From assembly GCA_029204225.1 (NCBI GenBank), contig CM055095.1, forward strand, positions 47,074,510-47,138,509: a stretch of 64,000 nt of DNA, written 5' to 3'. Under the pieces are notes generated by a model. That model searched no databases, had not been told where the DNA came from, and worked only from the letters and a program-made list of their open reading frames with translations. This document shows, in pieces, positions 54,434 to 64,000 of the stretch. The position numbers and the translations under genes are program-made. The stretch is from Diphasiastrum complanatum (taxonomy: Eukaryota > Streptophyta > Lycopodiopsida > Lycopodiales > Lycopodiaceae). Every line of letters begins with the position of its first letter. The stretch's first letter is position 1.

Positions 54434-55550
54434 AATCCCTCGTTAATTGAAGATATTGCAAAATTTGTTTTGCAATCTTTTGAAGTGTCAAGCCTGGATT
54501 CGTGCAGGATTGGCTCATCCTGAACACTGCATAAGCAATATCAGGACGTGTGTTGTCTGCAAGGTACATCAATGATCCTATCAGCTTCCTGTAAGGTGTG
54601 AGCTGCATCTTTTCTCTCTCTGTCTCAGTCCTTGGACAGTCATCATTCGTTAGCACCGTCCCTGCGAGCATTGGAGTATTTGCTCCTTTGTAGTTCAGCA
54701 TCCCAAAGTCCTCTAGGATCTTTTGGGTGTATCTGGACTGGTGAAGGTATAACTTATCTCCCTCATAGTCCCTTTCGATTTGTAAGCCTAGGTAACACCT
54801 GGCTTCTCCCAGATCCACTATCTCAAAATGTTTTGAGATGTTTGTCTTCACCTCAACAATTAGCTGCTCACTCCTGCAAAGTATTAGAGTGTCGTCCATA
54901 TATACAACCACTATGATGATCTGATGATCTGCCATCTGTAATTCTGACATACACATTGGAGTCAGCCAACAGAGGCTTGAATCCTAATGATTTTAGGGCT
55001 TGATCTTTCTTCTTGTACCATTGTCGGGCTGACTGCTTCAGACCGTAGATTTCTCTATGCATTCTGCATACATAGTCAGGAAGTGAATTCGAGATGAATC
55101 TTGGGGGTTGATCCATGTAGACCTCTTCGTCTAATTTGCCATGTAAGAAGGTCGTCTTCTCGTCCACAATGTGGATCTTGAGGTCATAAGCTTCTGCATA
55201 TGCAAATAACAAACGTAGGGATGACGAAGAAGGTTTCAGGATAGTCAATACCGTATCTCTGAGAGAAACCCTTCTCTATCAGTCTTGCCTTGTATTTTGA
55301 CACATTCTCGTATGGTCCGTATTTGAGCTTGAAGACCCATTTGTATTTGACAGTCTTGCGCTTATGCGGTAATGGCTCCAACGTCCATACCTGGTTCTTC
55401 CTCATGGATTCCATCTCTTCGTTCATGGCTTGGATCCATCTATCTTTTTCTGGACTTTCAATCGCCTCCTCGAATGTCTGTGGTTCGCCACTGAACCCGC
55501 ATAATTCTTCTGATGAAAAAGCTGAGCTGCCTGGCACATATCTTGCTGGC
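54390..55550 (-). pseudogene. Copia reverse transcriptase
   Basis: Reading right to left: FEEAIESPEKDRWIQAMNEE, VKYKWVFKLKYGPYENVSKY, IEKGFSQRYGIDYPETF, HIVDEKTTFLHGKLDEEVYM and GLKQSARQWYKKKD. After a frameshift near 54950 come VVVYMDDTLILCRS (active site intact), LGEARCYLGLQIERDYEGDK and LIGSLMYLADNTRPDIAYAV. Only small indels break it, so it is moderately young. Closely related to 40610-41575. Confidence 0.9.
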
Positions 55551-55717
55551 GCTCTTTGTGAACTTGTCGACCTTCTGGGAGATCCTCCTGAAACAGCTAT
55601 GCCTTTGCCCTTGTCTACTCTGCTCAGTCCGAAACTATCTTGGTCTACAGGAACTGCGGCAGCAGGTTGTCTCTCAAATCTTTCTTCGTCTGATTCGTTG
55701 TTCGAATAAGAGACGAC

Positions 55718-56352
55718 TCAAAAGTCTTTGTTTTCATGTTCGTTTGTTGCTCCCTCTGTCACTGGCGGTAGGTCATAGTACTGTCTCTCCAGAACTTTGT
55801 AGCTGACAGGATTTTCGTTGGCCATAGTCCTGCTCTCGTCGAATTTGACATCCCTCATGGTTTTCACAGTGTTCGTGTCTGGCATGTAGATTCTATAGTA
55901 TGACAAATTATTGTCATAACCTACTAGAAATCCTTGTTCAGCTTTCTCATCAAGCTTCTTTCGAAGCTTATCAGGAATATGTTCATTTGCTGCACAGCCA
56001 AAGATTCTGACGTGAGACATGTTGGGCTTTCTACCCCACCATAGCTCATGTGGTGTCGTGTGAGGAGCACCAGACTTGCATGTCCTATTCTGGATGTATG
56101 CGGTTGTAGCTACTACTTCAGCCCACAGTGCCCTTGGAGCTTTTAAGTAGGCCATCATGCATCTGGCAGCTTCCATCAGGGTCTTGTTCTTTCATTTAGC
56201 AACACCATTGTGCTGCGATGTGTAGGGTGCAGTTCTTCTGTGAATGATGCCACGATCATTGCAGAAGTTAGTGAAGCGATTCGAGATATATTCGCCACCT
56301 CGATCTGTTCTGATTAGCTTCACCTTGCTTCCTATACATCTCTCAGTCCAAT
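55718..56352 (-). pseudogene. Copia integrase, C-terminal part
   Basis: RTDRGGEYISNRFTNF keeps the second Asp. GVAK followed by a stop stands where GVAERKN is expected, so the catalytic Glu is lost. Then APRALWAEVVATTAYIQNRT, HELWWGRKPNMSHVRIFGCA and GFLVGYDNNLSYYRIYMPDT. It continues the protease/integrase frame at 56353-57270. Confidence 0.88.
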
Positions 56353-57270
56353 TCACATATTTTGTGAATTATCGAGAGCTTTAGATTTATTCTGAATAAA
56401 GTACACTCTGGCAAACTTGCTATAATCATCAATGAAGGCTATATAATATTTCGAACCTCCTACTGAGATCACATTGAATGGTCCGTAGATGTCAGAGTGC
56501 ACTAGCTCCAGAATCTTTGTCATTCTGTAGGAGTCTTTGACGAATGGAGTGCGCGACATCTTGTCTTTCAAACATGCATCATAGGTGGTCAAACTAGTTG
56601 CATTGGAGAAGTTGACCCCTGTTATCGCTCCATGATGAGTTGTCTGATAAAGTGTCATTGAGTTCATGTCACAGAGTCTTCTGTGCCACAGAGTGTCTGG
56701 CGAGTCGTCATGGGTCTGATGCATCTGATCTTCAAGTAGGCGCACCTTCAGATGATATAGGTTGTCTTTCCTTCTGTCTTGAGCTATGAGAGTGTTGGTA
56801 CTAGCGTCAATCATGTTGCATGCTTCATTAGAAAACATCACACGCATCCCTGTATCTGTTATTCTTGCTACAGAGAGCAAGTCTTGCTGCAGAGTTGGCA
56901 CGAACATAATATCTTTGAGTCGTCCATCTCTGCCGTTGGTGTTGAGCCATAGTGAACCAATATCATTCACTTGATGTCTAGATCCATCTCCAAGAACTAT
57001 GAATCTTGAGGGATCTGCACTTCCAAAATCAAACATGATTCGTCTTGATGTCACGAAGTGCGAGGTGGCTCCTGAATCTAGGATCACCTCATGTGTGTTA
57101 GATGTTGATGTTGCACACACATCTTCACAGATGTAGGCGGTCGAACAATTTCTATTTGTTCTTTCTTCACCTATCTTCGAGCTCTCGGGCTCTTCGACAT
57201 AGGAAGACCTATTGTTGTTCTCCTGTTTGTTCTGTGTTGATCTGTCTCTTGGGTTCTGGCGGTAATCCAT
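56353..57270 (-). pseudogene. Copia protease and integrase N-terminal part
   Basis: A 305-codon frame. The protease active site is VILDSGATSHFV at about residue 70, followed by FVPTLQQDLLSVARI. The pre-integrase HHCC region reads LWHRRLCDMNSMTLYQTTHH (Gly-His of LGH replaced) and CLKDKMSRTPF. The integrase start LVHSDIYGPFNVISVGGSKY keeps the first catalytic Asp. It ends when a stop replaces the reading near the linker to RTDRGGEY. Confidence 0.88.
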
Positions 57271-58017
57271 GGCTGCATGACCCTTCTTGTGGCAATGGAT
57301 ACACTCAATCTTGGGATTAAGCCAGCATGTATCAACTGTATGCCCATCTCTTCTACATCTCCCGTAGGTCTTCTTGTCTGCATCTTGTCATTTTGACCTC
57401 CCTTTGCTCTTCCAATTGCTCTTGCTGGTCCCCTCTGCTTGCTGGTCACGATCCTACCTCTGATTTGACTCCCTCTTAGGCTTGAATTGTTTCTTGGATT
57501 TTTCTTTGTTGCCGTAGAGGGCTTGATCAGAACTATCTTTGTGATCAAGATGTTCTCTGGCCTCAACTTCCTCTCAAATCTCGACAATCGCCTTTTCGAG
57601 GTTCATGGAAGGATCTTTCGTGAGCAGGGTTCGTGTCATCTGGAAAGATCTGGGTAAGGCTTTCAACAGATATGTGAGCTACTTCTCAGTTGACACTGCA
57701 TTCTCTGCTCCAGATTTATGTAGTGATAGAAATAGATCCTTCATCTTTCTCACAAAAGAAGTGAGGTCTTTTACATCCCACTGTAGATTTGTCAGCTGAT
57801 CTTCCAGCATCATGATCTGACTTTTTGATTTTGTCTGAAATCTGGCGAGCAATGCATCCCACATCTCCTTAGGTTTGGAGAGTGTAGCCAGGTCAAGTGT
57901 GAGACTATCTTCGATGGAAGATGATAACAAGGCCACTGCCTTGTTCTTTTCTCCCTCCATTCGCGTAGCTCCTTGCCTGTTGTCGTAGGCATTTCTTTTG
58001 TGCCATCCACCCAGGGG
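57271..58017 (-). pseudogene. Copia gag, 5' end deleted
   Basis: ALLSSSIEDSLTLDLATLSK, PKEMWDALLARFQTKSKSQI and TNLQWDVKDLTSFVRKMKDL are UBN2-type gag. The frame before it (RVFPWVDGTKEMPTTTGKEL) is shifted by one. The zinc-knuckle region near 57280-57360 is broken across frames. At about 58017 gag joins directly to the middle of the LTR, so the gag start, leader and primer site are gone. Confidence 0.8.
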
Positions 58018-58637
58018 AAGACTCTATGGATCCTGATCACATAACTCATTTCGCACGTAAGCGGACATACTGTCTGTATTTTGTCTTGATTGCTTACTAG
58101 CATAAGACTTTTGTATATTACACACTGTGTATTCTGTTCTGGTATATGTCAAGTATCATCCAGTAAGTATAGTCTCTCTATGTAAACCTAAAATTAGAGT
58201 GATTAAACATCTATAACTAATTAGAAAATTACAAGAGTGGTAGATTAACCACGACCTTGGGAGTATTTGCTGATGTCATGCCATCAGATCAGATCTCTAT
58301 ACTTCTGGGTACTTGTGTGATCTTAGCTAGTACTCTTTTGAGCGTGAGGGCAAAACGAATCTCGTTTCCACCGTTGGTTTTGTTTATCTTGTGTGTCTTT
58401 CTCTCGTACTGGACCGCAAAGGAATCTCGTTCATGGATCTTTCGTGTTTGCAAACGTTTGTGATCGTCTCCTTTGACTTTTGTGTTCGCGAACTGTTCAT
58501 CTTCATTCCCTTTGACTTTCGTGTTCACGAAACTCTTCGTGTCTCGTGTCTCCAGATATTCAAGTTTGTGAACATCTTCGTCAGGTTAAGGGCTGAAAGC
58601 TAGCAAGGTTTTGTAATCATAAACATTTTGTTTCTTC
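58018..58637 (-). repeat. Shortened 5' LTR of the Copia element
   Basis: Corresponds to the outer 615 bp of the 3' LTR (53303-53918). The inner part, about 525 bp, is absent. It has the same 39-bp repeat region (58440-58540). Confidence 0.8.
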
Positions 58638-59547
58638 ATGCATCTTGCAAGGGTGAAGAGCATTGGAGAGTCTATTATCTTTGAATCCTTCTTGGATAGT
58701 ATTAGTAGACATGAAGTGACTTGCCTATTATCTTTAAGATTGATGGTGTTTAGTACTTTATATGTCAAGACAATGCAGTTGGATGCTTTCCAATCTATAT
58801 TTGTTGTTGATAAGGCAATTTCATTGAATGAACTATTTTTGTAATAGTTTGAATAGTGTCACAAAAGGTAAAACATCATTTGTTTTAGAAATCTTTGTGT
58901 CCACATGCTTTGTGCATGATCATCCCAATGTAAGGACCAAAAAAAATCCTACATCAATGATGGGAGGAAAGATAATTTGTTGCTCTGCAAGTAGAGATTG
59001 TAGAATCTACATGTACTCCACCAAAGAAGTTGTCAAAGGTGGAAATATGATCTTTCAAGAGTTGAAGACTTACAAACTTGAAGAAGCATTTACGGATCAA
59101 CACCTTATCCAAATTATTGATGAATTGGAGTCCAGTCAAGAGGAGGAGCAAGCTCAAGACCCAAGGACTCCAAGAAAAACCTTGAGTAACAAGATGGAGC
59201 CATCAAGGCTCAATCATATGGATCAATCAAGGCAAGTTGTCTTTGGAAACATTATTTATGCACTCAATAGCTTAATTGATGTACCATCAAGTGCACAAAA
59301 TGCCTTGGAACTCATATCTTGGCATGATGTATAGTTTTGGCATGATGTATAGCTACATGTATATAGACACCTTTATGGAACATCTTGTAAGGTATCCTTT
59401 GAGGTGGTGAAAGATTCTTCATGGACATCATTTTCTATTGAGTCTCAAAAGTTCCTTGTTTGTAGCTGGATTTCTTAAGACACTTCTAAAGTATTCATTT
59501 ATCAAGCAAAGAGAGTTGCAGATAGATCAAGCTAAATTTGAGGAGTG
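58638..59547 (+). pseudogene. Interrupted plus-strand Copia, 3' part
   Basis: Resumes after the inserted element. The plus frame 58828-59334 (GNMIFQELKTYKLEEAFTDQ, HLIQIIDELESSQEEEQAQD) is acidic and hydrophilic without a recognised domain. It ends at a purine tract (AATTTGAGGAGTG) just before an LTR. It is likely the 3' part of the element whose gag is at 51380-52776, but integrase and reverse transcriptase motifs are missing. Confidence 0.5.
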
Positions 59548-60232
59548 TGAGAAATTGTCAAATTTAATTTTGGCAAATCTAGCTTGATCAAAACCATGTA
59601 GATTGTACATAGGAAGGTTTCACACGTGTGAATCCTTGTTGGCACATGTGAGATGAGATCAAAGTAGTTTAGATCTCATTCAGAGGATTATTTAGTCTTG
59701 TTTGGTCATAATTCCTAAATTATAGGGCCAAATTCCTTGAATCATGGAGGTGGATAACCAACCTAGCCACCAACTTGCAAAACTCTAGGGTTATGTAAGA
59801 TTGACAAATTAGAGAAAAAATGGTCAATCGTCTTTCTTATTGAATTTTGGATTTGCACCTAACTTAACGTGGGGAAGAGCTGATTGTACATACAATCCAT
59901 CATTCCATAGTGAGGAGATAGGATTTTTGGAGCAAATTGGTAATCTTGAGTTTTCTACACATTTGTCTTGAGTGTTTGTGAATGCTTTGGTATCTTGATT
60001 CCACTTAATCTCTAATAATAGGCTGTACTAGAGTCCATAACACACACGTGTGGGGTCGTAATTCCATGTTTGATCAATGGTTTTGATTGCGCTTGATTGT
60101 GGAATCCAATATTGCTTTTCTAGATCAAGATCTTGTGACACAGGTTTGCAACAGATAGGTGTATCAATCAATCAATCACTCTTGGAGCCTTATGTAGGTT
60201 CATTTATGGTCCTTTGTATTGTACTTTCAACA
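59548..60232 (+). repeat. Copia LTR, plus orientation
   Basis: Starts TGAGAAATTGTCAAAT after the polypurine-like tract and ends CTTTCAACA, about 685 bp. It carries the TTCACACGTGTGAA palindrome at 59619-59632 and a second CACACGTGTG at about 60047. Partial copies lie at 46729-46995 and 61080-61200. Confidence 0.75.
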
Positions 60233-60542
60233 CTACCTACCTATTGGAATTGACCATATTGAATTCGGTGAGGTATCAATCACAAGTAGTGCACTTTTTT
60301 GACAAAAAACATCGATATCCCACAAAACTTAAAAATGTCCAAAATTTTCTTTGATTTCCACCAAATTCAACCATATGAATTTCCTTGTCTTTCTTTCACT
60401 ACTCTTTACGGGTCCTCTACAAATCTCGAGGCTCCAAAGATGTTACTAGCCTATTTCAGCTCTGATCAAATAGCTTTTTGAACAACCTTTCTAGTTCTCC
60501 GAATTTTTTTCAAAATTTGGCTATGTAGCTACACCTCACCAG

Positions 60543-60555
60543 GCCTCTAATACCA
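60543..60555 (-). promoter_or_regulatory. Decayed Copia primer-binding site
   Basis: The minus strand reads TGGTATTAGAGGC, the plant Copia primer site with two changes. 60233-60542, to its left, has no readable gag. To the right an LTR would start near 60556. Confidence 0.6.
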
Positions 60556-61079
60556 TTGATAGAATTGATCGTAAATGCAATTATGTTATACAATCTCATA
60601 AGCTATCAAATACATGCACTAATAAAAAAAGACACACTATTTAAAAGCCAACTACATGTGTCCTTTCTCTCTTTTCTCTCTGTACATAGAACTAGTTTCT
60701 TCTTAGGACAATCTTGCATGGCAAGGCTACTACTGATGGGACCAAGCCTTGAAGCATATGCTAGTACGTGACACATGCATGACCATATTGGACTCGTGAC
60801 GGAGACTTGTGCACTATCAAAAAAGGAAAGCACTATACTTACGAAGTTCCACCATTGTAGTAAAATTAAGCTTTTAAATCTAATAATGAATCTATTAAAT
60901 ACTTTTATGGACTCAAAATCACTCCTCCTATTCACTCCTCCTATTTGAGATGAAAATCATAGCATCTATTTCTGGTTTATAATAGTGACATTTTTTTCAC
61001 TATGACCAGTGAAATGAGATTTGATAAGGTTGTGTGTGTGTAGGAGCTCACATTTAGAGATAAATCTATGATATTTATG
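60556..61079 (-). repeat. Probable Copia LTR remnant
   Basis: Inferred from position next to the decayed primer site. It begins TTGATAGAATTG and contains a pyrimidine-rich run (TTTCTCTCTTTTCTCTCTG). The right end is undefined. No coding content. Confidence 0.4.
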
Positions 61080-61200
61080 TGAGAAATTGCCAAAAATTGG
61101 CAAATCTAGCTTGATCAAAACCATGTAAATTGTATGTAGGTGGGTCGCACACATGTGAGGCCTTGGTGTCACATGGGAATCTGTGGGGTCGAAGATCTCT
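61080..61200 (+). repeat. Partial copy of the LTR family at 59548
   Basis: Reads TGAGAAATTGCC, AATCTAGCTTGATCAAAACC and a CACACATGTG variant of the palindrome, matching the first about 120 bp of 59548-60232, then diverges. Confidence 0.75.
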
Positions 61201-61971
61201 CGTAGTATAGCCTTTCCGCCTGTCAACAAAGGTTAGATCACTGATAGGTGCCTAACTATGCATAGATGCTACTTTTAGTTAGTTTCCTACTTTCTCCCTT
61301 AACTCTACTCACCACTATACTACTCCTCTTTAACTCTACTCCTCTACACCTACATTCATCATAATTTCGGTTGAAGAGAAGGAATGGAGAAGAAGAGATT
61401 GAGAAGGGAAGAGAAAGAGAGAGATAGAGAGTGAGGGTGGAGGTTAGCTCAAATGCTCCTTATGCTTGCTAATGGAAAAACATTCACTATGGCAAACAAT
61501 AAACATGGAAATAGAAAGCAATGGAAAACACAATCAAGAGCAATAGCAAGTAGTGAATAGCAAATGTGGATGCTTCTCTTCCAAAAATGGTAGAGTTTCC
61601 TCTTTCTCATTAAGCATGGAAATAGTATACAAATGGTGCCTTTTTATAAAATGGGAAAGGCCCTTGCCCCTCAATCTTATTGGCTAATATTCACAATGAT
61701 CCTATCCACTCATCTTGGACCCAACTTGATCCAAGGGTCCACAAAAAAGTACATTAGAAATCACAAGATTCATGTGAGTCCCTTGGACCCAACCCTAAAA
61801 AGTGATCTCTAAGTTTAAAAATGACATTGGGCCTCTAGTTTTATTTTAATTAAAAGGCCCAGGTCAAGTTTATTTTATTTACAACTTCAATTGCGTGCTC
61901 ATTGGGCCATGGGATTATACACGCAGGATGTCATGCCCTCGCAACACATTTTATTGGAGGATTTTATCTAT
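61201..61971. other. Non-coding DNA with GA-rich tract
   Basis: About 770 bp without a gene. A purine-only-like stretch (GAGAAGGAATGGAGAAGAAG and onward) covers 61373-61440. Confidence 0.45.
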
Positions 61972-64000
61972 TTACACTTTGTTAGGAATACCCCCAACAG
62001 GACCCACGGCCTGAAGTAGTGTCGGTCCCTCGGCACTCTGCCGGTTTAGTATAGCGTTCTCTTGGACCGCCTCTGGTGGATGAGATAGCCCATAACGTCT
62101 TCCATGAAGTTGAGATGGTCCAATTTCTTCAAGTGGTAAACTAACATGGCTTGACAGCAAAAGTGTGAGCCTTTCAGTGCGTGGTTCCTCAGGCTCCACC
62201 ATGTGAAAAGGTGGTTCATGTTGGTGCAACCGATCATTTTGATCAGTGCGCAGTGGTGAGCCCGTTTGCGGTTCTCATTGGATGCCGACTGGAGGTTCTG
62301 TGGGATTGTTTCGTTCTTGCTCTTTTTCCTCCTCTTCTGCTTTTTGTACCCAGTGTCTTATTTTCTGGTACTGTCTTCTCTCTTTCCTCACATTTGGATA
62401 TGGCACTGAAGCTGAGGGTTGGTCGTCAGTGACCGATGGTGGTGGTGAGGGAGCCACTTCCTTCCTCTTCTGTGCTCGCGTAACAGCTAACACAGGAACG
62501 TGGTCTTGTCGACCTTTTGATGGCATCCCCGCTGGAACTGCCGGTTGTTGTATGGCAATGAAGTTAAGAGGTGCACTGGTGCGAGGTTTAAATGGACAAT
62601 TCTTGAAGCAGTGTCCATAACCGCAATCCCGACAGGAGGTTATATATTGTCCCTTGTAGGGACATTCTGCAATTTTGCGTCCCTTGTCGCATCCGTAGCA
62701 GCCGTAATTTCTTCCAGCTTGACGTTGAGTTTGAGCTGCATAGGCTGAAACATATTCATGTATGACAGGATCCATAAATGGTCCATCTGGTCCGTACCAC
62801 TGCTGCTGCTAAGGTTGAGGTGGCATTTGCATTTCTTGTTCCGCTGCTATCAGGTTTACATGGGCCACTTGTTGATTGGCTGGCCCTGGTGGAGCAGGTA
62901 AGGCCATGCGTTGTGGTTGATTGGGTGCGCCATACCTTGGTGCCCGGTTAGGTTCCCCTTGATGATAAAGATAAAAAGTCTGATAAGGACTTCTCTTCTG
63001 TTGAACAACCCTGGGGTTAAACGGGTAAAATGCTATATCGTGCGATGTTGCATTGCACAGATGGTAGAATCTATGTGTCAGTCTCAGATTTTGCTTTAGG
63101 ACTGGACACTCGCTTGTTGTATGGTTTTGCATGCCAACTGAACACCATACATTTTCTCGTCAAGGATACTACAGCTGGTTTGGTTCCGGTTGATGTGGAG
63201 TTACTACTGCAGTTCCCTATAAGGCCTTCAGTTTCTAGTTAAACTGCGCCGTAAGTTGCTCCATCTGCTGTTTGTGTAATTTTGTCATTTGCTCCAACAA
63301 CAGTCATGTGGATAGAGTGGATGCGTTTGATGATGGTGATGCGATCGAGGGAGTAGGAGTGTGGGTGGAAGGAAATTCGTCATCAGATCCCTCATCCTCT
63401 TCCCTGATGGCATCTTCCATAGCTTCTTGCAGGGTAGCATACTGCTCCTATCGTTTCAGTTCTCTTTTGATGCTTCGTGGTAATCTGGCTAAGAACCACA
63501 TGATCACCGCATGATCAGGAGTCAGGATTGCACTGCACTTGGATCGTAGATGTTTGACCCATTCAATATAGTCCCAGACCCTTTCTTGTTTTCCCATCTT
63601 GACTTTGCTCAGCAGGAGAAACGGGTCTTCCAGGAACTTTCTTGGCTTAAAGCGCATAATGAGAGCTGCTTTAGCCGCTTCCCAGGTGGATTTCTCTTCT
63701 TCTGATAGGTTAAAAAACCAATCTTGAGCCACTACAAGTAAGGACATAGGGAATAGCATCAGCTTCTTTACAGGAGTTCGTTCGCCATAGATTTCACAAG
63801 CTTGCTCATAGATCTGGAGGAATTGGATGGGATCTGATGATCTGTTGTATTTTGGTATCTCCATCTGTGGTGCTCTCCGAACTACATGCAAGGGTGCGAC
63901 AGGTACGGGTTGGCCCATTGAAACCATTGGTGCTGGTTCCGGTTCTGCCTCTTGTTGCACAGCTACTAATCTGGGAAGGTGTGGTGCCTGATTTGCTATC
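61972..64000 (-). pseudogene. Gypsy gag, running off the window end
   Basis: The minus-strand frame enters from the right edge. Capsid-type retrotransposon gag spans 63448-63960 (RRAPQMEIPKYNRSSDPIQF, ALIMRFKPRKFLEDPFLLLS, YIEWVKHLRSKCSAILTPDH). Then an acidic linker and a short coiled coil (EQMTKLHKQQMEQLTAQF) near 63240-63290; a degenerate knuckle (MQNHTTSECPVL, YHLCNATSHDIAF) at 62990-63132; and two C/H knuckles at 62630-62720 (CYGCDKGRKIAEC, CRDCGYGHCFKNC). A Pro-rich tail continues to 61972, where it is truncated. Stops near 63450, 63300 and 63240. Same gag family as 39902-40430. Confidence 0.85.

Larger units (their letters stand above)
52777..58637 (-). mobile_element. Copia element with both LTRs recognisable
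   Basis: Minus-oriented. The 3' LTR (52777-53918) and a shortened 5' LTR (about 58018-58637) flank gag, protease, integrase, reverse transcriptase and RNase H in Copia order. LTR outer ends are TG (52777) and CA (58637). Both ends are bordered by TGCAT (52772-52776, 58638-58642), a candidate 5-bp target duplication, although TGCAT also occurs nearby by chance. The inner part of the 5' LTR, the primer site and the gag start are deleted. Confidence 0.8.

Overview
The window is nuclear DNA of a land plant with a large, repeat-rich genome. The evidence is Ty1/Copia and Ty3/Gypsy elements of plant lineages (including a chromodomain-bearing chromovirus), a plant cell-wall pectin methylesterase with spliceosomal introns, Copia primer-binding sites matching plant initiator-Met tRNA, and LTRs nested inside other LTR elements. 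I cannot name the species. Almost every coding stretch is broken by stops, frameshifts or deletions, so most 'genes' are transposon relics.

Layout. 1-13.9 kb: a Copia LTR, a Gypsy RT/RNase H fragment, a minus-strand chromovirus (LTR 1507-1867, chromodomain, integrase to about 6862) split by a short two-LTR element (2109-4933), a CA-rich oddity (6863-7685), then a plus-strand Athila/Tat-like Gypsy pol (7686-10234) with a minisatellite, a 3' extra ORF and its LTR (11927-12997). 13.0-22.9 kb: a Copia gag cut in two by an 8.8-kb DNA element with terminal inverted repeats (14042-22852). That element carries four gene regions: A (+), B (-), C (+) and D (-, a multi-exon transposase). Gene B starts with a recognisable histone H3 protein. 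23-33.5 kb: an unknown ORF relic, Copia scraps, a Copia LTR, and a pectinesterase pseudogene whose 3' end is also present 2.5 kb away in inverted orientation. 33.8-35.5 kb: GC-rich and tandem-repeat DNA. 36.4-37.8 kb: another LTR of the Athila/Tat-like family. 39.9-61.2 kb: four or more degraded Copia elements on both strands, one of them (52777-58637) with both LTRs recognisable. 62-64 kb: a Gypsy gag running off the end.

The most interesting object is the 8.8-kb element. Genes B and C diverge from a 250-bp intergenic region with six exact CACGTG G-boxes and a TATA box facing each way. Their leaders share a repeated motif in mirror orientation. A and B converge, as do C and D. A remnant of gene A's last exons also lies at 45.1-45.5 kb, so the family is repeated. 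A histone H3-fold protein carried by a DNA transposon is not something I know to be described. All identifications come from reading translated sequence by eye; no database search was run.
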